This document shows positions 45,066-57,205 of a stretch of DNA of 64,000 bases, one piece after another (position 1 is the stretch's first letter; each line of letters starts with the position of its first letter). The notes below the pieces were generated by a model. That model was not told the DNA's origin. It did no database searches and was given only the letters and a program-made list of their open reading frames with translations. This DNA comes from Physella acuta (Eukaryota > Mollusca > Gastropoda > Physidae). The stretch covers positions 124,001-188,000 of the forward strand of contig NW_026731654.1 in the NCBI RefSeq assembly GCF_028476545.1. Reading direction: 5' to 3'. A program made the position numbers and the translations under genes.

Positions 45066-45594
45066 TTAGGGTTAGTAGTCTATATGTGTGGGAGTGTATT
45101 TGTGTGGGTGAGGGTTAGTAGTCTATATGTGTGGGAGTGTATTTGTGTGGGTGAGGGTTAGTAGTCTATATGTGTGTGGGAGTGTATTTGTGTGAGTGAG
45201 GGTTAGTAGTCTATATGTGTGGGAGTGTATTTGTGTGGGTGAGGGTTAGTAGTCTATATGTGTGTGGGAGTGTATTTGTGTGGGGTGAGGGTTAGTAGTC
45301 TATATGTGTGGGAGTGTATTTGTGTGGGTGAGGGTTAGTAGTCTATATGTGTGTGGGAGTGTATTTGTGTGAGTGAGGGTTAGTAGTCTATATGTGTGGG
45401 AGTGTATTTGTGTGGGTGAGGGTTAGTAGTCTATATGTGTGGGAGTGTATTTGTGTGGGGTGAGGGTTAGTAGTCTATATGTGTGGGAGTGTATTTGTGT
45501 GGGTGAGGGTTAGTAGTCTATATGTGTGTGGGAGTGTATTTGTGTGAGTGAGGGTTAGTAGTCTATATGTGTGGGAGTGTATTTGTGTGGGTGA
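45066..45594. repeat. ~43-bp minisatellite
   Basis: Twelve or so units of 'gggttagtagtctatatg', 'tgtgggagtgtatttgtg', 'tgggtga'. Variants (tgtgtggg, gtgagtga, ggggtga) repeat in a regular order every few units. Very low divergence, so expansion is recent. Confidence 0.94.
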
Positions 45595-45659
45595 ATGTGC
45601 GTGGTTTTATTGTTAGAGCTCTATTGAGGGATTCTTTAAGTGTGTGTACGGGGTTTTGT

Positions 45660-45965
45660 AGAACGCAAAACTGTAGGACGTAAAAATATAGGACGTAAAA
45701 CTGTAGGACTTAGAACTGTAGGACGTAAAAATGTAGGACGTAAAAATGTAGGACGTACAAATGTAGGACGTACAAATGTAGGACGTACAAATTTCGGACG
45801 TACAAATTTCGGACGTTAAACCGCAGGACGTACAAATGTAGGTCTTAAAACTGTAGGACGTATAAATGTAGGACGTCCAAATTTCGGACGTTAAACCGTA
45901 GGAAGTACAAATTTAGGACCTAAAACTGTAGGACGTACAAATGTAGGAAGTGAAGCTGTTTGAAG
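45660..45965. repeat. 15-bp minisatellite
   Basis: About 20 units of 'gtaggacgtacaaat' with variants 'gtaggacgtaaaact' and 'ttcggacgttaaac'. More diverged at the right end. Confidence 0.9.
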
Positions 45966-46395
45966 TAGAACGCAAGACGTAACATGATATGACGCAAAAG
46001 CTGTAGTACGTATAATTGTGGGGCTTCGGGCAACAAGGCGAACATAATTATAGCAACAAACACAATCCATGCCAGTATTCCCTGACAACTAAATCTATGC
46101 AATGTCTGTTGGTTCTTTATCTCACGGTGAATCCCCTGGGGGTGGTAATATGTTTTCTGAGGTACACCGACTTGTAGACTGAATTAAACAAAAAAATATA
46201 TAGGTATGGTTGTCAGCGTGCATGGGGTGTTTGTGTAGGTGTTGGATACAAGGAATGTTGTACGGATGTTGAATGTTTTGTGAGTGAGTGAGTGTGAGGG
46301 CGTCTGTTACGTACCTTTGTGTGAGTCAAATTCACGTGCTATAGAATTTGTTTGAATTTAGTTGTATTTGAGGGATTGTGTGAGTGCGAAATAAT

Positions 46396-46428
<33 letters not shown>

Positions 46429-47404
46429 TGGCGTGTGGAAGTTGAACGAACATCGCGTAAAGCTTTATGCGGTAAAACTAAAAGCGCCCGCGCGCGTGCA
46501 TGTTTGCGTGAGTACACGAGGCAGGTTCTGTAGCAACTGGAAAGTTCGCAGTCATCCAAACATCCAGCCCAAGTCTAATCCCCTCACAAAAGCCTGCCAT
46601 GTTGACAAGCGCTGATCGTATTCGGCCACGACACGTTTCTAAATTTATCAACGGGGAAACCCACAAGTGCCCGATACGGAGTGAATGCGTAAGCTCTCCG
46701 CGGGCCCGGAGACACGAGCATCCCAAGATGCAAGTCTAATCAGTGATCAGGGGGAGGGAAGCCTAAAACAAAAATCTCAGGGGCGATAACCACGGCGGGA
46801 GAAAAGGGAGATGATTAATGGAATTGAGATCGAGTTGTGTGGATTACAAGTACAGGGGACAGAAGGTGACCCGGGTTTAAATCCTGGTGGAGCGGGGAGA
46901 CAAACATGGCGGCGACAGCTTCAAGCAAGGGTTAGGATTATCGTTATGGAGACGGTGGAGAGCCCCGGGGGGCGGGTGTGGTTTGTGGGGGGTCAGGAGT
47001 TAAGGAAGGGGTGGGTGGGGTGGGGTGGGGGTGTAAGACAAGACGAAGAGCTAAAGTTGTCGTACTGTTTTTAGGAGAGTTTCCTGCTACAAGATATAGC
47101 ATGGCTGTATGTCGTTTAATTAAGGATAACTCACCATCAGCGGGTCTAACTCGGGGTTCCTGTAAGAAATCTTATTTTATGGGGAATCCCAGGGGTCGTG
47201 AGGGTTATTCTGAGGGTCGCAGAACATTGTAGATTCAACTAAAGAAATAAATCATAATTTTTTTACTTGCATGCGGTTGTGAGTCACTTGGCTTTTATAA
47301 AAAAAAAATGGGTATCCAGTCAAAAAAAGTTTTAGCTAGGATTTTTTTATTATTTAATTTTGCTTAGCTCATGTTTCTAAATTTAGATTTCGCAGTGTAC
47401 ATTA
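45966..47404. other. No gene proven; GC-richer 46480-46745
   Basis: A T tract at 46399-46427. The 46480-46745 block is non-repetitive and GC-richer with no domain visible on either strand. G-rich 46960-47035. Could be regulatory or an untranslated exon; I cannot tell. Confidence 0.35.
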
Positions 47405-48166
47405 AATAAACCGGGAGTGATCTCCCCTAAACTTTCTCGAATATTCTAATATAACACTACGGGGGATGGCAACTCGGGATATACACTTCTAGACATGATT
47501 TTTAATCCATTTTAAATACTCAAATTTTTTAAAAATAGAATATAATCTCGTAGAAAAAAGAAATGCACACCAAGTGAACGCTAAATAAAGATGTGAATTA
47601 TAGTGCGCAATATTGTTAGTACTTTATAAATTTACATGCGTTTTTGAGAAATCGGAAGTAGCGTAAATAAGTACTTCCGATAAACGGAAATTTCTCAAAA
47701 CTTGACAGAAGATAGAGAATTAGATCTTCTACTTACATATCAAATTTCATTTATCTATCTGAAATGGAACTCAAGTTATAGGCTTTTGAAAAATTCAAAG
47801 TAGAAAAAGTACCACTTCCGGTTATCGGAAATCGCTCAAAAGTTGATACGGATCTATGATTTTGATAAAATACTTATATATGAAATTTCATCAACCTAGC
47901 TGTAACGGTACTCAAGTTATCGTGTTTACACACGGACACACACACGGACAGAATTGGATAATCCAGTTTTTCCAACTCCATTACGCATAAAACGCCAAAA
48001 TTTTTATATATCTGAGTTTATGATTTTTGCCCGATTAAAATAAGTCTTCTATATTCCGGATATGATGAAGGACTGAGGAGTAAAACGGTGAAAACTGTCC
48101 AAATTTAATGTAATTTTTGTGCACGATTACAAGACTTTCTCTATACTTCGTATATACGAGAAAGTA
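47405..48166 (-). repeat. Interspersed repeat family E, full inverted copy
   Basis: Reverse complement of the 26000-26665 element: left end 'accgggagtgatctcccc', middle 'ccggttatcggaaatcgc' and 'gtactcaagttatcgtg', right end 'tatacttcgtatatacg' then 'agaaagta'. About 760 bp. Confidence 0.8.
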
Positions 48167-48215
48167 AAAACTCTTAGGTGAGTTTTATTGTCTAGTGGTT
48201 TATTCGCACTAAAAC

Positions 48216-48276
<61 letters not shown>

Positions 48277-49383
48277 TTACTGTGGTCAAGGGAAAGAAAA
48301 TGTTAAAGGATCCATAAGATACCCAGCTGGCTCTAACATAGTGGAAATATCAAGTGGGTACGATGTATAAATCGGCTTTTGTGCTCCGCTAAGTCGACAC
48401 AAAAACTTGGATTTTAAAGAAGGAAAAAAATGCTATAAATATCCCCACAATTTTTTTAGAACATGGGCCCACTGTTCCACAGCTATCATGCGTGCTACCC
48501 GCTACCACCCTCAGCTGTTTCAAGACCTACCATGCGTGCTACCCGCTACTCACCAGAGCCAGTTTTCCCTATTCAAATCTGAAACGTGCGCGGCTATTGA
48601 CGGTGTGCGTTCGCCGTGGTAGGCCCGCGGTCCGATCCGGCGCTACCAAGAAGACGGGGTCAGAGTGAGCTGACCCCCAAACACCACGGGCCGCGTGTCA
48701 TTCATGTTCTGACATTGGTTTTTTAACTGCTCACTCTGATTCCCCCACGTCTTTCTCTCACACCTTGTGAGGTATTGGCCTCTATGCACTCCCATTAGGG
48801 CATCCCACCCCCCCCCCCCTCCTGTCTTTCTCTCACACCTTGTGAGGTATTGGCCTCTATGCACTCTCATCGGGGCGTCCCAACCCCCCCCCCCTGTACA
48901 CCTACTCCCTCATCATATCACTTTCACACACGAAACACCCACAAAAGGCGCAAACTTAAAAGTCGGGCAGAAAATAAAATTCTTTGGTCTCTTAAACACT
49001 GCGGGACTATTGTGTGACGTCACTATGCAGGTTTAGAAACTAGAACTTGAATACAACGAGGGGAGACAATTTGAGCAGACAACTCTAAACATTCTCTTTT
49101 TTTAAATGGCTTAGCGCAGATCTAAAAAAAATCTTTTCTTGGTAATGCTCACATGTTATAATGTTCGTGGCTGAATGGGTGCACGGTGCGGAGATGATAA
49201 AATAAAAGGAATTCAGATTTGCGGTTCGCGTTGCAATATGCAGCTCAGTCCGCTAGTATTGATTTTTATTTTTTTTTATTTTGCATAGGCCAAAGTAATT
49301 AGCATAACTAGAAAATGAGATCAGTACAGTTAGGTTAAAAGAACAACAGAATTATCTGTCCCTCTCCTACACAAACACAAATA

Positions 49384-49386
<3 letters not shown>
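48167..49386. other. No gene proven; poly-T and local duplications
   Basis: A T tract of about 56 bases (48220-48275). 'atgcgtgctacccgctac' occurs twice (48489, 48531). An ~80-bp duplication at 48745-48900 contains 'tctttctctcacacctt' and 'gaggtattggcctctatg'. GC-richer 48480-48680 has no readable domain. Confidence 0.45.
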
Positions 49387-49994
<608 letters not shown>

Positions 49995-49998
<4 letters not shown>

Positions 49999-51260
49999 GA
50001 GAGAGAGAGTGACTTTGTTAAAAAACATGCGCGCCAGTGTATTTACTTCTCTCTGGCCAATAACTTCGCTTAACTCCCCCCCCCCCCTTCTCCCACCTCG
50101 TATGTGTGAACAATCTCCCGTGCTTGCTGACCACAACCACACTGACCACCGCTCCGTGTGGTGTCAGCCACGCTTCGCCTCCACACAAGCAAACCTCAGA
50201 CGTCCGTCCAAGCTGACCAGGGCCGTCTGCAGCACTTGAAATCTGGCAAGTCTGAGATCCTCACCCCCCCCCCCCCTCTTCCTCCTTGGTGCATTCCCCT
50301 GAGTTCAAAATTTGTCAACCTAAGGGTCCGCTCAACCCCCCTCCCCCCTCGGAAAAAAAAATTCGCACGTGCCCAAAGCGAGATGCAAATTACTGCGCGT
50401 TTGATTTGCATACGAATAAGCTGTGGTGACGTCTCAAACGTCGGGGAGCGGTCGATTATTGAGAGACCGTTTTCTGACCATTGTCGTGAAGAAGTGAGTA
50501 CGGGGAGGGGGGGGGGGGTTGTATCAAAACCGGGCGGGGGGATGTTTCTTGCAGTAGTCGCGTGCACCTGCGTTGGTTCCAGGACTGAAAGGCGAGGGTC
50601 GTCGTTTTGTTTTAACACGCCGCTATCAATCTGTGAGCAGACGTCAATCGTTGGGCCATCCGTCAGCGGCCCGCGGACCGAGATCTAGTCAGACGGAACT
50701 GCGGACGCGCGTCAGGACAAGGGAAGATACTCCAAAACGTCTCGAGGATCAGGGACCATAACTCTATTGTCAACGCCTAGACCCGATCCAATAACTTTGG
50801 CAGTGGAGAGAAAAGATTCCTTCCTTAGAGTATGGACAACTAAAGGGCGATTACTCGACAGCTCGAAAACAGGGGCGAGCATCTTAAGAAATATAAAAAG
50901 GGGTCTTAACCACGATTTTACTCAGGGGAGACAATCAAGCGATCTGGTGAGTAGAAATGTCAGACATCAGTTCTCAAAGGAAGCATCAAAGGGAAGTTAT
51001 CCACTTTCAAAGGTCAACATGAATTATCATTATTTCAAGAACACCTACCCAGAGAGTCATAAATAATGTAAAACACGCATTAACTAGAACACTAAAAGTC
51101 CCTACAAATAGAAGACTTAGTGTCAAATCAAACACGGTTTAATGAATGTTTATGCACGCACCGTTGTTATTAATAGAAACAAATTAATGGACCAGAAGAT
51201 AAATAAATCAGAAAAGTTTTATCTTTAAAAAGTAAAAGTGAAATGTATTATTTTTCCGAA

Positions 51261-51263
<3 letters not shown>
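49995..51263. other. GC-richer, mostly non-repetitive block; possible regulatory DNA
   Basis: The 50130-50760 part departs from the AT-rich background and has C tracts at 50080 and 50265. It contains a perfect octamer ATTTGCAT (50404-50411). Open frames up to 176 codons exist on both strands over the same DNA with no domain, so I do not call a gene. Possible 5' region or enhancer of the LMX1 gene; speculative. Confidence 0.35.
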
Positions 51264-51324
<61 letters not shown>

Positions 51325-51332
51325 ATATTACA

Positions 51333-51365
<33 letters not shown>

Positions 51366-51431
51366 GGCCTATATATATATATATATATAGGCCTATATAC
51401 ATATATATATATATATATATAGGCCTATATA

Positions 51432-51525
<94 letters not shown>

Positions 51526-51550
51526 ATGTGTGTGTGTATGTGTGTCTGAG
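51264..51550. repeat. (AT)n array with ATAGGCCTAT palindromes, then (GT)n
   Basis: The AT tract is interrupted by three 'ataggcctatat' palindromes (51362-51430), followed by TATTATAT interruptions and a (TG)n tail from about 51511. Confidence 0.93.
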
Positions 51551-52624
51551 TGTGTATACTATCTAAGATACCCTAAACGATTTTACTCTGGACTCTCCCT
51601 CTCTCTTTCTCTCTTCTTCCCCTTTCCCGACCCAACCCAACTAGATGCCTTGCTATGGATTAAGCCTATCCTGAAACAGGAACACCCACACAATACCTTC
51701 CAGCCATGACGCAACACCCCCGAACAATAGCCAATCAAAACAGCTCTAACAAAAAGACACGGTAATCACCCTCTCGCCAATCCGAGTGACCAACACAAGC
51801 GACAGACAACAAAACAAATCTAAACACACGGAGAGCTTTTTGTAATCCCTCCGCTCAAATGAGACAATCGCATGAACGATAACCTCGCCTATACCCCTTT
51901 CGTTTTATGCAAATTACCCTCTGCACGTGCGGATGCGCGGTCCGCGTCATACTTTTGTAGAATATGGTTCCGTCCAAAGTATAAAAAAAAATTATTATTG
52001 ATCCGCCTCTTCCGTCTTTAAAGCCATACTCTTATTGTTTATTCCGTTCAAACTATTTTCCTTTCAAAGACGAATCTCAATTTCCGTCAAACTCGCGCGA
52101 GCGTAAGGATCGGGAAGTCCCGCAGCGGTTTTGAAAACATAACTGCTTCCGAAAGCGAAAGTAAATGATGGAAGACCAGTTAAGGGCCCGTAACCTTACT
52201 TCCGCCTCGTAAAAAAAATAAAAATAAAGGGAGATAAAAATTGATCCTTTTTTTTTTTTTTAGCTTGAATACTGGCCGGGAGTTTTTACGGTTTTAATTT
52301 CCACACCAAGAGCTAGGATCTCAAGCGAATTTGGAAAAATTGGACTGGAATAAAAAGTCAGTTTTGTTTTTTCAATAATCTACGCGGCCCCGCCCTCTCT
52401 TTATACACCAACCCCACCGCGTACACCCCCACCCCCCTCTCCTGTACAAACTCACGCAATCACTCCCATAAGATTGCAGTTAACAGGTTTTTATATCAGG
52501 GTGTTAAATTACAAGCGGCGCACGTGGCGGGGGTGATAAAACACTCGCCCTTGTCTTTGAAGCACCACTAATAACTACACCACGCAAACCGTCCACCACC
52601 GCTTACCACCACCATTGATATTTT
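51551..52624. other. Non-repetitive block 51850-52200; no gene proven
   Basis: Contains a perfect octamer ATGCAAAT (51907-51914), an E-box palindrome GCACGTGC (51923-51930) and CG-rich motifs such as CTCGCGCGAG (52092-52101). No exon could be read. Looks like candidate cis-regulatory DNA. C-rich tract near 52425-52440. Confidence 0.35.
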
Positions 52625-52925
52625 GATGTGATAACGTCCGCTTTTCACGATTTTTACGTGAATAATTTTTTAAATTCCACTAAATTTTACAACGTGAATA
52701 ATATTTTAAATCCCACTAAAATTTTAATAAGTGAATAATATTTTAAATACCACTAAATTTTTATAAAGTGAATAATATTTTAATCCCCGCTTAATTTTAC
52801 AACGTGAATAATATTTTAAACACCACTTTAATTTTTAACGTGAATAATAATTTAAATTCCACTTACTTTTTAAAACGTGAATAATATTTTAAAAGCGACT
52901 TACTTTTTATAACGAAAATTGTAAA
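52625..52925. repeat. ~37-bp AT-rich minisatellite
   Basis: About eight degenerate units of 'acgtgaataatattttaa' plus 'ataccactaaatttt'. Confidence 0.87.
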
Positions 52926-53014
52926 GAAATATGTTTATTTTTATAAATATTTTTACTACTACACATTCACTAGTATTTCGATTTATTTGTATGTCTACAT
53001 AGTGCTTTAAGAAA

Positions 53015-53260
53015 AGGCGTAGTCGAATAGTAGAACGCACGACTAGTAAACCGAAAGTCTCGTTTTCGGATCAGTAGACCATCCTTGAACCCCCCCCCCC
53101 CCCCTTACACCCTCACTTTTAAAGGGGATCTGTGATTTTTTAGGGAGCGTAAAGGCAGCTGGGCATAGTGTTGGCTACACTATCACTTTATATGCCGTGG
53201 TCACAGAAAGAGGTGAACTCTACTTCATCTGTACCATCAACCACCAGGTCCGAAATGGTA
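53015..53260 (+). repeat. SINE family A copy
   Basis: Head 'gcgtagtcgaatagtaga' and 'ctagtaaaccgaaagtct', a C tract interruption, then the body 'agctgggcatagtgttgg', 'gccgtggtcacagaaag' and 'gtgaactctacttcatct'. Confidence 0.82.
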
Positions 53261-53639
53261 ATTATATCTTTTGAGTTTTACCCAGAGTATGAATTGACGG
53301 TATGAGATTACATCTTCACGGCATGCTTTGTATATTTTAAGTCCCGTTTGTTGCACATTCAAAATCTCATTGACAACTTTAAGTGTTGTGACTAGGGCAG
53401 GATCGGCAATTTCCGGAAACGCTCGGTGCCGATCGGCGCCGAGGAGGTCGTCAAGTGCCTTGGGTTCGGTCAGTGCTGCATGAGTTGACGCCTTTCAAAA
53501 GGTTCTCCGGCGTGTGTCACGTACGTCTGTTGTATGACGCTGGCCGTGTGGGGGAATTGATAGACCGTCACGAGGAGGACAGGAACACGCAGGTTCGGTT
53601 TGATGTCGGGATCCGGTATCTCAGTGTCAGACAGTCAGT
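53261..53639. other. No gene proven; GC-richer 53400-53620
   Basis: Non-repetitive; contains 'ggtgccgatcggcgcc'. A 74-codon open frame has no recognisable domain. Confidence 0.35.
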
Positions 53640-54430
53640 GTCAGGCAGTCAGTGTCGGATATATATCAGAATCCGGTAGTGTTATCAGTGTCCGGTATGA
53701 CAGTGTCCGGTATGTCAATATCCGTATGGCTGTCATTATCCGATACAGATGACAGAGTCCGGTATGTCAGTGTCCGATAAGGCTGTCAATGTCCGGAATG
53801 TCAGTATCCGGAAAGGCTGTCAGTGTCCAGCATGTCAGTGTCCGGAATGTCAGTGTCCGGAATGTCAGTGTCCGGAAAGGCTGTCAGTATCCGGAAAGGC
53901 TGTCAGTGTCCAGCATGTCAGTGTCCGGAATGTCAGTGTCCGGAATGTCAGTGTCCGGAATGTCAGTATCCGGAAAGGCTGTCAGTGTCCAGCATGTCAG
54001 TGTCCGGAATGTCAGTGTCCGGAAAGGCTGTCAGTGTCCAGCATGTCAGTGTCCGGAATGTCAGTGTCCGGAATGTCAGTGTCCGGAAAGGCTGTCAGTG
54101 TCCAGCATGTCAGTGTCCGGAATGTCAGTGTCCGGAATGTCAGTGTCCGGAATGTCAGTGTCCGGAATGTCAGTGTCCGGCATGTCAGTGTCCGGAATGT
54201 CAGTGTCCGGAATGTCAGTGTCCGGAATGTCAGTGTCCATTAGGCTGTCAATGTCCGAAATGTCAGTGTCCATTAGGCTGTCAATGTCCGGTAAGGCTGT
54301 CAGTGTCCATTAGGCTGTCAGTGTCCGGCATGTCAGTGTCGGCATGTCAGTGCCCGGAATGTCAGTATCCGGTAAGGCTGTCAATATTCGGTAAGGCTCT
54401 CAGTGTCCACTATGACAATGTCGGACTAGC
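53640..54430. repeat. 15-bp/19-bp composite minisatellite
   Basis: About 45 units alternating among 'cagtgtccggaatgt', 'cagtgtccagcatgt' and 'cagtgtccggaaaggctgt'. Blocks of one 19-mer, one agcatgt unit and two to four aatgt units repeat in the middle. Mixing 15 and 19 bp units shifts frames, so the 164-262-codon Cys/Ser/Val-rich open frames are not genes. Confidence 0.94.
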
Positions 54431-54743
54431 AGTATCCTGTTTTCATGTACCGTCAAGTCATTGCCGGCAGTCAGTTCCCAAATGTCAATTCCCGGCATTT
54501 ACCCGACACTTTAAGACTACTACAAGTTTATCCCAAACATGTAGTGCTTCTCAAGCCAACAATTTCCCCGGACGGAGAAAAAACAAGATATTTTTTTTTC
54601 ACGCCTGCTGAGCTCCCGAGTTCGAACCCAAGTCGGAAAAATAGCAACACGGACGTAAAAACCCAACTGGAAAGTTGTCCCCCCCCCCCCCACGTAAAAC
54701 AATGACCGCGTTCGCTGTTCAATACATAGCGCTGATCCTGCAT
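54431..54743. other. No gene seen
   Basis: T tract near 54590 and a C tract near 54680. Overlapping open frames in several phases, with no domain. Confidence 0.4.
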
Positions 54744-55035
54744 TACATCGTATCACTTCCTAGTGCTAGGGCCCCACCCCCTGCCCTGCCTCACCCCACC
54801 CACACCCGATCATGTGTAACATCGTATCACTTCCTAGAGCTAGGGCCCCACCCCCCCTGCCCTGCCTCACCCCCCCCCCCCCTCACCCCATCCACACTCG
54901 ATCATGTGTAACATCGTATCACTTCCTAGAGCTAGAAACACCCCCCCCCCCCACGTCATACCTTACCCCTGCCCGACCTTACCCCCCACCCACCTCCATT
55001 CACGGGTAACATTGGATCACTTCCTAAAGCAAGAA
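54744..55035. repeat. ~90-bp tandem repeat, four units, C-rich
   Basis: Units contain 'catcgtatcacttcctag', 'agctagggccccac', a long C tract and 'cgatcatgtgtaa'. The last unit is diverged. Confidence 0.87.
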
Positions 55036-55543
55036 CACTCGCTTCCACCCCCACTCCCCCCCTCGCCGACACACCTTTCACCGCGGTTCACACCCCAGGA
55101 AACAACAGAAACCGACGACGATAATTCCATGGCTAGGATTAAGGGAAGAAAATAAAAGAGGCACTGGGAAGATTTCCGAGAGAAAACACGACCACGGGGG
55201 GGAAGGGAAACACACAGGCAGCTTGTTTAAACACAGGGGTGTGGGTGTGTTTTTGTATTCTTACGCGCACATAATCTGCGAACCGCAATGTGTGTGTCTT
55301 TTTTGTATTCTTCCGCTCTCCTAATCTGCAAAGCTTGTTCTGGAGAAGTTTTTTGTGTGTTGAGGAATAGAGAATGGCATTGAAAGAAATGTATCATGGT
55401 GGTCTGGTATGCATGTTGTATATTTTGGTGTCATTTGGTATGAAAAATAAAGCTATGCTGAGCAGGAAAATAGTGTTTGCTTTTAAAGGCAGATGAAATC
55501 GATATCATGTTTTAGTGACTTCGGTGAATTAAAGATCGTGGGA
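55036..55543. other. No gene seen
   Basis: Contains a weak 60-bp duplication ('ttttgtattcttacgc' and 'ttttgtattcttccgc', with 'taatctgc.aa'). No exon. Confidence 0.4.
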
Positions 55544-55725
55544 CAGTGGCGTAGGCAGGGGGGGTAGGGGGGGTCATAACCCTCCCCATAGACCCCTCTG
55601 TATATATATAAAAAGTATGAGGGGGGTGCAAATTGAAAGTTTGAAGAGGGGGGGTGCAAATCGAAAGTGTGTCCCCGGGTAAAAATTGGAACCCCCCCCT
55701 TGAGACGATCTTGGCTACGCCACTG
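55544..55725. mobile_element. MITE with CAGTGGCGTAG ends
   Basis: Ends CAGTGGCGTAGGC and GGCTACGCCACTG, with a perfect 8-bp duplication tcgtggga (55536-55543 and 55726-55733). Internal 'tgcaaattgaaagtttg' units relate it to the 5951 family. 182 bp. Confidence 0.93.
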
Positions 55726-55759
55726 TCGTGGGAGCAGTTGTATGCATAACCTTTTATAT

Positions 55760-55880
55760 TTTCCTTAACGTTAGTTAGTTAATCAAAGATGGGTGGACTC
55801 AGGGACGCCCTACAGACTCGATTACGGGATACGAACGCGAGACTTTTGGGTTAGGAGTCGTGTGATCTACCACTCAATTA
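55760..55880 (-). repeat. SINE family A fragment with head
   Basis: The complement includes 'gatgggtggactcaggg', the box B region 'cgaacgcgagacttttgg' and the head 'tgatctaccactcaatt'. Confidence 0.72.
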
Positions 55881-56060
55881 AATCAGAGGATTTACTAAAA
55901 ATGTAATTTTAATTTTGTGGTTGCTCGATTTAACAAAAAACAAATGAGATAGAAGACATTGGGTCATATTTGTGGTTATTTTAAATTACACTTTAACTAG
56001 TTTTTTTTTTTTTGGAAAGATTATTCATACAGCAGTTATGAAAATTAAGTTTGCACATAT

Positions 56061-56448
56061 GGGGTCATCCATAGATGATGTCACGTTTTTTTTTGACGAT
56101 TTTTACCTCCCCTCCCCTCCGTCACACAACGTCACAAAAGCCAGACCCCACCCCCCCCCTAAAATGACGTCACACCTCAACCTACAACCCCCCCCCCTCA
56201 AAATTGCAGTTGAATTTTTTTAAAACATCGATATTTTTCCAAAATCTTGTCTAAACTATTACAATTTATTAAAACAGTTATCTAAAACGCGAAATAACGT
56301 CTAAAATTCGTTTTCTAACATTGCTTTTTTATAATGCAAAAATAAGACGTCGCAACATCTGAACCCCCCCCCCCCCTCATCACACATCGTCACAAAATTA
56401 CGGACCCCCCTCCCCCCAACGAGTGTGACGTCATTTATGGATGACCCC
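56061..56448. mobile_element. MITE with GGGGTCATCC ends, ~390 bp
   Basis: Ends 'ggggtcatccatagatga' and 'tcatttatggatgacccc', flanked by TAT on both sides (56058-56060, 56449-56451). Interior with C tracts and paired 'cacaacgtcacaaaa' and 'catcgtcacaaaatta' motifs. Relative of the 94-bp element at 35612; a PIF/Harbinger-like origin is plausible, not proven. Confidence 0.82.
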
Positions 56449-56770
56449 TATGTAAATTAACTGTAGTGCTTGTATATAATTAAAAGTTCATTAAAATAAC
56501 CAAATGTACACAGAACGAGTAGATAACGGCATACAGTATTTACATATCTGAGCAAACAGTATAGAAATATTTAAACAAGTTAATTAAAAAGTCTAGTGAC
56601 ATTTAAGCGCAATTTCCTTATGTTATCTAAAAATAGCTCTGTCGTAGCGTAAATCAAGAGCAGGGTTAGTAAAACCATTGGTTAGTGATTAAAACGTTTT
56701 TTATTAAAAAAAAATTTCAGTATTTTACATGTTTTATTTACAATAGAGTTACATGACTAAAAACCATTGC
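56449..56770. other. No gene seen
   Basis: AT-rich. Confidence 0.4.
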
Positions 56771-57205
56771 GCGCCTAGCTACCGAACGTGATGTCGCAGC
56801 CATTGAACGTGATGGCGCAGCTATTGAACGTGATGACGCGTGTGGTGTGATTGGATAAAAATGCCTACTAATTCGGTCCAAATTTTTGAAAACTTTCTTC
56901 GGCAATATTGTTCTAAATTATGGCAGGAATCGATTGGTACATGTTTCAAGTCGCTAAGTGGTCTGATTGCCGAGATATGGGCCAAAAACTGCATTTTTTC
57001 GAGGTTTTTTGGCTTTTCCGGGAAATCCATGAAAGAAACCCGGAATGTTTTTGGCCTATGTTCATCCTCGTAACTTGCTTAACATAATTGCTTTTGGAAC
57101 TAGTCCTCGATATTGCTTCGTTGAGGAGGAGATACGACTTAAAGCTGCGGACACACATCCATCCATCCATCCATCCATCCATCCATTCATTCATTCATTC
57201 ATACA
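56771..57205. repeat. Probable interspersed repeat with (ATCC)n-(ATTC)n tail
   Basis: Three short 'ttgaacgtgatg.cgcag' units (56780-56835), a mixed-composition body, and a tail of 'gctgcggacacac', (ATCC)n and (ATTC)n at 57148-57200. Ending in a short tandem repeat is usual for some non-LTR or SINE-like elements. Only one copy is seen here, so classification is open. Confidence 0.4.

Noticed and set aside
50158-50688. 176-codon plus-strand frame with an overlapping 140-codon minus frame
   Set aside because: Both strands are open over the same GC-rich DNA, with C-tract translations inside and no domain. Treated as possible regulatory DNA.
53749-54611. Cys/Ser/Val-rich open frames of 164-262 codons, reminiscent of a pentapeptide-repeat protein
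   Set aside because: They come from 15- and 19-bp minisatellite units, several frames are open at once, and the unit mixture breaks phase. No signal peptide or conserved flank.
56840-57073. 77-codon frame, considered as part of a transposon protein
   Set aside because: No recognisable motif, the opposite strand is also open, and the region ends in an (ATCC)n tail like a non-coding repeat.
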